Assembly: GCA_004352715.1 (NCBI GenBank)
Contig: SCFE01000002.1
Location: 3,319,004 to 3,383,003 of the forward strand
DNA length: 64,000 nucleotides
Direction of reading: 5' to 3'
Origin: Hofstenia miamia
Lineage: Eukaryota > Xenacoelomorpha > Acoela
In this document: positions 58,364-64,000 of the stretch, piece after piece
Layout: each line of letters opens with the position of its first letter
Numbering within the stretch: position 1 is the first letter of the stretch
Made by a program: the position numbers and the translations under genes
Notes under the pieces: generated by a model
The model's database searches: none
The model's input: only the letters and a program-made list of their open reading frames with translations
What the model was told of the DNA's origin: nothing

Positions 58364-60963
58364 CTTTGATTTTGAAGAAAATGTTAAACACAAATTTGTA
58401 AATACTTAAGATACAAATTAAGAATTCAATTTATTTTATGGACTTTGATAAAACTGTCAGAGGAAACCTATTTTTTACTTTTACTCACCGTTCAATGTTC
58501 CATGATAATTTTACAAACGAATTTATTGGTTGATTTAAGCAGCCGATTTTATTGTAAAACATTAGATAAAAGATAGGTTATTAATTAAAGAAATATGAGT
58601 AACCGTAGCTGTTTACAAAACACGATTTCTTAGTCATTAGTCGACAGTATTTCCATATAGTTGTAGGCATTAATCTCAGTAGCTGTTGCTGAATTTCAGC
58701 CGTAATACATCAAATTGTGTAGAAAAGAATTTAGAAAACGAGAAAAAGACAACCTATATTTGATTACAAATCTAGTACTTCAATATTTTTGCTTAATATA
58801 CATTTTTGATGTAGCACATATCCTATGTAGTATAGTGATGTGAAGTACCTGTCGATTAGCAGCGAGATATACTTAGCGATGATAGTACTATATAAAAACG
58901 ATTACAGGAATGATAAAAATGAAGACTTGATGGAACTAACTTCTTTAACAAATCAAAAATAATTTTGACAATGCTTATATATATATGCACTTATAGTATT
59001 TTTTAACAAAGATTTTATATAGATGCTAAGACAAGAAGTTTTTTACAAGTGTAAAATGGATATTGATAATCAATCATGTTCAATCACTTTTGCGTAAAAC
59101 TTTTTGTCTCAAACTGGTAGAATAATCGTCCGAGAAATTTTCACAAGTCAATAATAACAACTATTTCATTTCAGTAAAGTTTTTACAATTATCCAGTTTA
59201 TTAATTAATTTTTATTCAAGACCTTGAATTTGATTTATTGCAATAAATATAGTTCTAACAAATGTATGAGTGTCACTTGATGGTCTGAGAATTTGTAGAT
59301 ATACTACTCAATGAAAATTATTGAAGAGAATGTAAGTATAATTGAAGGCTTTTGACTGTATGCAGAATTTTTTAATCATGGCTATCCAAATAACTCTTGA
59401 ATTTAAGTGTAATCTCAAATAGTTTTTCTAAGCTATTGAAGTACACTGGCGTATTTTTATAGATTCTTAGTTCTATGAGTTTGCGAGACGCGTGGCGCTA
59501 CAAGAACATCTGATGTCTATAAAAATCGATATTTTGACTTTAGTATTGATTTTTTTGGTATTCATTTCTGAAGTCCTCAATGAAAAATCATGCAATAGAT
59601 ATAGTCTACTGGTTCTCATTAAATTTTAACGGTCCTCTCTATTCGTTAATTTTAACATTGCTTGTTTCGTAAATGCTGAACACATAGTTTTGTCTTTGTG
59701 CAAATTTATGAACAGAATTTTTTATACTACATACAAATACTATATTTAATAACAATAACTAACGATTAGCACTTTTAAGGAAATGTAAAATAGTTCATAT
59801 ACACTTGTCTAATTTTAGAATGACCAAATACATAAACAAACATAAAATAGCTTAAGCCGTCTTCATACACAGACATGATGAGAAAAGTTAATAGACTATT
59901 GTAGCTTAAATGTGGCCACTCATACCGGTACAAATTCTATAAAAAAATTATTTTCTACTTAAATGATGAAAATGATAGATAAAGTTCACACATTCAAAAT
60001 ATAATTTCAAAAAAACATTTAGAAACCTAAACATCTGAATTCAGACTTCTGTTTTGATTCGATTCGATTTCTGTAAATTTCAGAATAGGTTTGCGGTGGG
60101 AGATTTAATTAGGCTAGGCTGGGTTTAATATCTGAAAGTCAAAGTTAGTTTATTAGGAATCAATTTTTACAGTGTAGATAGTTTTTCCTGATTTACACAA
60201 TTGCATGTCGTGGCTAAGCAGTACTATTTTCAAGAGCATATATTTTCAATTTTTCAATTTGTTTTTCATTTACTGAATTTATTTATTGAATTTTAAAAGG
60301 AAAATCAAATAAATAGTAAAGACCTTTTATACGTCGTTAGAGCATACGACGGGATTTCAGGGCTAAAGTACCAGATTTTCAAGTGATTTCGTGGAATCCT
60401 TGACATTGAATTTTTCCTTAAGGAAGATCATTTGTGCCATGCATGTATCGAGAGTGGAAATATATATGCTAAGCATATAAAATTATTAGATATTTAATAT
60501 GCTCATATGGATAATCAAAATAAAATCACGAATTTTAGCACTCTTTGAAGGTATCGTTTCAGTAAAATCAATACTAAGTCTTTTAAAAGACTTGACTGGC
60601 TCATTTTACTTTTTAATGGAAGACAAATTTTTATTTAAGTTTTCCCTTAAACCTCTAAAAATATAATTAACGAGTTTGGATGATGTTTTTTTGCTATTCT
60701 AAATTTTAACGATGGTAAGCACGATAAATGGAAACACGAAAGCAGGTGTAATCCCATACGGAATTTTTCCTCAGATGTATTCAACAAATTATTTAAATAA
60801 AAGCGTTGATTGTCTTATGAAATCTTATATTAATGAAGTGAAACTGTGTTTATTTTTTAAATGAGGCTTCATACATTATTCACTGAAAAACAATTTAGTA
60901 AATGTTCAAAGAGTGAAATAAAAAAAATCAATAAAAAACCATTTGCTGTTTATTTGGAAAACT
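58364..60963. other. No gene recognised
   Basis: 2.6 kb of A/T-rich intergenic DNA with no transposon that I can identify, unlike most of the window. Promoter elements of the following gene cannot be distinguished. Confidence 0.6.
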
Positions 60964-62892
60964 ATGAATTTGTTAATGAAAATCTTTATCATTTTTCCAT
61001 TTCTGAGATGTGCATACCCTTACATAAAGTCGTCAATATGTACAAGCATTCAATCAGAAACTGAAATTTCGAAAATACATGGTTTTGGCGATTGCGTTGT
61101 TACAGTTATGAAGCTCACATCTTGGAAGCAAAAAAGCCCGCCATTTAAATGCCTTTCATCTGCATCAATTCAAACACTATATTACCTTAATGAGATTTCA
61201 ATTGGAGTATATAGTATGAAAATGCTGGATTTCAGCTTTCTGGGAATTGACCATACTGGTTCGAGTATAATCGAAATTCAGTTTGTTCTTCCACAGCCTT
61301 CTGATGTAAGCTTTGTCATAAGTTATGAGGGAGGCATTAGTGGTGGAAGCTATGCAAACTCAAACTGCCTTTATAAAAATCAAAATACTGCCATATATTT
61401 TGCTTCGGAAATATGCAATATTCATGTAACTAGTTTAATTGCGAAAATGCATATAGTGGCCACTCATAAAAAACGAGGAAAAGTTATCAATACAATGAGC
61501 TGTACCTTACCATGGATTTCGATTTTATTTCTAAATTTTGAACAGTACTGGATGCAGAATCGAACTGTTTATTTAGTTCTGAAAAATATGCCTTGGGCAA
61601 ATAAGCATGAATTTGCAATCTACGATTACCCACTTAAGGAAAATGATCCTCTATACTTCAATATTGATGACAGCAGCTTAACAATATCACATGTTGTAAA
61701 CAATGTCCATCCAAATGGCTTTTTTACACTATGGGCTGCTCGACGATACACGTGTGAGCATGGAATTTCAAAAGGAAAAATTCTGTCATCATATGGATAT
61801 TCTTCAGCAAACAATGATTTCCTATACAATCCGTTTTTGGGGAATTATTCTTATAAACAAGAATATAGTTTGGATGTCTGCACATCTACACCCATTTTCG
61901 TAAGATTATTTAACAGTTCTATTCTTGATGCAGTTTGCTTCAATGATTTGTATAAAAGAATTGATGTTCATGTCGACTTTCTCAGGAAGAACTTCTCATT
62001 TTCTCTTACACCTGAATTTCATTTTGAAGCCATTCCAGTGTGTGCATACACGACCATTCTCTCAATAGAAACTATGATTGTATGTCTTGAAAGTATTAAT
62101 AATTCAACGACCCTCACAACGATTTCCAAGTCTTTCCATGTTTCCAATGTTACAGTACTTCCATTCTTTATTGAAAATCCGAAGTTGAAATTCATTTCAT
62201 CTCATGCAAACCCTTATGAAAATAAATGCCCAATCCTCTTCGTTTTTGGAAATGTTTTCGGGTTTGCATGTGATGATCACAATAATGCCCTTTACTGCTT
62301 TGGAGTTGGCGAAACTCATCATCTGGTATTGAAATTTTTCACTGACAAAAACTGTGGCTTACCTCAATTTAGCTATGTTATAGATTTGTTTACTCACAAC
62401 ATTGTTTGCACGGACGTATTCGTTGATGTGTCAGGAATAATGTGTGTTACTGAAAATAAAAATACAATTCTTTACAACCTGTTTGCTCGTGGCAATATGA
62501 TGTCTTATCTAATTTCCTACAAGCGATTAAAAATGAATGCGTATTGTTTTCATGAGAATCCTGCCGATAAACGCCCGGTAATAATATCTGGAATGTTTGA
62601 TTTTGATGATGAGCCTGACTGGTTGTGCGTGTGTGAATGTACAGCTTCGAGTGCATTCTTCTTCTTCAGTGGGATGCTGACAAGGCTTTTCAGTAATAAA
62701 GATGGGGAATACTACCGCAAGATCCCTCATGCAAATCGACATAATCCCTGCAATTCGTTCACATCAATATTTCAAGCAGTGGATCTCAATTTTGATTCAT
62801 TCCACGACTTAGTGTGCACTTTTAAAAACACAATATATATATATTACAACTTGAAAGAACTCAATGATATTGAGGTGCCCTTCAGCTCTTAA
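60964..62892 (+). CDS. Secreted protein of unknown family, paralogue 2, FG-GAP-like C-terminus
   Basis: 642 residues in one exon. The open frame begins at a TTG (60943), but the ATG at 60964 starts the signal peptide MNLLMKIFIIFPFLRCAYP. It aligns end to end with the protein at 54360-56258, with cysteines largely in register. Shared blocks are SETEIS, LTSWK/WTSWK, SPPFKCLS, KMLDFS.LGIDH, SCTLPWI, MPWA, GFF.L..ARRYTC, ILSS.G, NDFLYNPFLG, PVC.YTT, SIETM, CPILF, YCFHE.P.DKRP and NPCNSF/SPCNSF. The acidic loops are GMFDFDDEPDWLCV and AVDLNFDSFHDLVC, the latter with one aspartate replaced (DSFHDL for DSYDDL). The tail after the last loop is ten residues longer. Tandem/inverted duplication around the glycosyltransferase is evident. 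Function unknown. Confidence 0.85.
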   Translation: MNLLMKIFIIFPFLRCAYPYIKSSICTSIQSETEISKIHGFGDCVVTVMKLTSWKQKSPPFKCLSSASIQTLYYLNEISIGVYSMKMLDFSFLGIDHTGSSIIEIQFVLPQPSDVSFVISYEGGISGGSYANSNCLYKNQNTAIYFASEICNIHVTSLIAKMHIVATHKKRGKVINTMSCTLPWISILFLNFEQYWMQNRTVYLVLKNMPWANKHEFAIYDYPLKENDPLYFNIDDSSLTISHVVNNVHPNGFFTLWAARRYTCEHGISKGKILSSYGYSSANNDFLYNPFLGNYSYKQEYSLDVCTSTPIFVRLFNSSILDAVCFNDLYKRIDVHVDFLRKNFSFSLTPEFHFEAIPVCAYTTILSIETMIVCLESINNSTTLTTISKSFHVSNVTVLPFFIENPKLKFISSHANPYENKCPILFVFGNVFGFACDDHNNALYCFGVGETHHLVLKFFTDKNCGLPQFSYVIDLFTHNIVCTDVFVDVSGIMCVTENKNTILYNLFARGNMMSYLISYKRLKMNAYCFHENPADKRPVIISGMFDFDDEPDWLCVCECTASSAFFFFSGMLTRLFSNKDGEYYRKIPHANRHNPCNSFTSIFQAVDLNFDSFHDLVCTFKNTIYIYYNLKELNDIEVPFSS

Positions 62893-63443
62893 TAATTGAA
62901 TTTATTTTGTGTATATTTTTTTCCAACAAAATAGTTTTATTTAATAGCTGGGGTCTCTCTCGTAGAGCACCAATTTCTTTTTAAAAATGTAAGCTAGCGT
63001 TGTGGCTGAGTCGGGTTGACCTATCAATGTTGCAGTGGGTTTTAGTTAAAAGTTTTACTACTAGTCAGAAATTAATGGTAAAGCTTTTTTTTTAAGAAAT
63101 TTACACTGAAAATTAGATTATTCATTTCTATCCCACACGATAATAGCTATTTAATAAAGTTTTACCATTCTTGAGGTAATAACTGACGAAATATCTATGT
63201 ATGTTGGAACAAGTGGGATTTTGTTAGGCATTGCGAAGAGTTTGGATATACTTTCCAAAATTTAAGAAGTTTTTTGCTATATCTAAGTATGCAGACATCG
63301 CAAACAAATTAATTGGCCAACTTGAATTTAGTTGAATTTTTTTATTCATTTTAAATAACTATTATTCAAAATAAATTTATCATAATCAAAATTAAAGAGA
63401 TATTAGTTTCAATCACAAATTCAGTAATTTTTTTAACTAGACT
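62893..63443. other. No gene recognised
   Basis: A/T-rich 3' flank of the preceding gene with no transposon or reading frame of note. Confidence 0.6.
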
Positions 63444-63525
63444 ATGATTTCATTATTTGTATTTTGTATTAATCTGATCAATGTTTCATCAGCAATCAAC
63501 ACGCTAATGACAGACGTCGCAGAAG
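63444..63525 (+). CDS. Possible signal-peptide first exon of a gene running off the right edge
   Basis: From an ATG the frame reads MISLFVFCINLINVSSAINT then LMTDVAE, a plausible signal peptide. It reaches GAAG|GTATTG, a possible splice donor. Without splicing the frame would stop after 44 codons. No second exon was recognised in the remaining 475 bases, so this may be chance. Confidence 0.2.
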
Positions 63526-64000
63526 GTATTGTAAAATTATTAATGGATTTGAGATATTCAGCGAATCCTTTCTACTGATTTGTTAATATGAATATTCAAA
63601 TCAATGTAACTAAGTATTAGTAGTTTGTTTTGGGAACCATCCCTCCGGTATTTTTTGATAGAAATGTTTCGGTTTATTTTCATGCAGCTATGTCATCAAG
63701 CAATTTCTCGTGGTTTGTTTTTGGTGATGTCCTTCAAAAGATTTTCCTTTGATATGGCATCTTTTCGCCTGCATGCCTGAGGAATAAAACTTGCTAGTGT
63801 GTCAAAACCAGAATCAAAGCAGCAACTTGTTCAATGTAGTTACTACAAATTCAATTTAGTACAGAAATGATGTAATAATTATATGTAGATATACACTTAT
63901 ATTATGCATTAACACTCAGTTATATTATTATTAATAAGTCAGCCAAAATACACCTTTCAAATTTAGAGAATGGGATGAAGATGTACGTGCAACCCTTCTG
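63526..64000. other. No gene recognised
   Basis: A/T-rich right edge of the window. It would be intron if the exon at 63444-63525 is real. Confidence 0.5.

Noticed and set aside
1-64000. CRISPR array, operon, rRNA genes
   Set aside because: Looked for and not seen; the repeats present are transposons, palindromes and microsatellites, and gene structure is eukaryotic.

Overview
This is an A+T-rich stretch of an invertebrate metazoan nuclear genome. The reasons are a gene with many spliced exons, GT-AG introns, class A GPCR and receptor-type tyrosine phosphatase genes, very many (TA)n microsatellites, and a dense mixture of Tc1/mariner, hAT, piggyBac, Helitron, Penelope and LINE remains. I cannot name the phylum from the sequence. 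No rRNA, convincing tRNA, operon or CRISPR is present. One scaffold gap of 1000 N and four single-N joins show that this is a draft assembly, and at least two of the joins appear to carry unmerged contig overlaps.

Layout. 1-16 kb: the minus strand carries most of a retinol saturase (RETSAT-like) gene in eight recognisable exons. Its 3' end lies off the left edge and its first exon was not found. Its introns hold Tc1-like copies, a mariner-type MITE and, in the 7.3-kb intron, an intact intronless class A GPCR on the same strand. Next to the GPCR are a truncated second copy of its 5' end and triplicated upstream DNA, one copy of which is split by a hAT MITE with a perfect 8-bp target duplication. 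14-28 kb: no confident host gene; a Helitron, LINE tail, hAT MITE, piggyBac MITE and foldback element are visible. 28.9-35.9 kb: a nest of hAT elements up to three deep, with a Penelope-like GIY-YIG fragment inside. 36-42 kb: decayed Tc1 and mariner-like copies.

44.6-45.8 kb: an intronless receptor-type tyrosine phosphatase with the kinase interaction motif of the PTPRR/STEP/HePTP group, a likely MAP-kinase phosphatase. 50.3-52.2 kb: a DUF229 (alkaline-phosphatase/sulfatase fold) protein with an N-terminal multi-pass membrane region. 54.4-62.9 kb: a compact gene cluster. Two paralogous secreted proteins of about 640 residues, with no family I recognise except Ca-binding FG-GAP-like loops at the C-terminus, lie in opposite orientations around a UDP-glycosyltransferase. 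The first paralogue and the glycosyltransferase are divergently transcribed from a 695-bp region that contains a (TA)n tract.

How they work together. Apart from the last cluster I see no functional link between neighbours. The secreted paralogue pair with the ER-type glycosyltransferase is the best candidate for something undescribed. The proteins carry many N-glycosylation sequons and conserved cysteines and are complete, single-exon reading frames. Any shared pathway is inference from position only.
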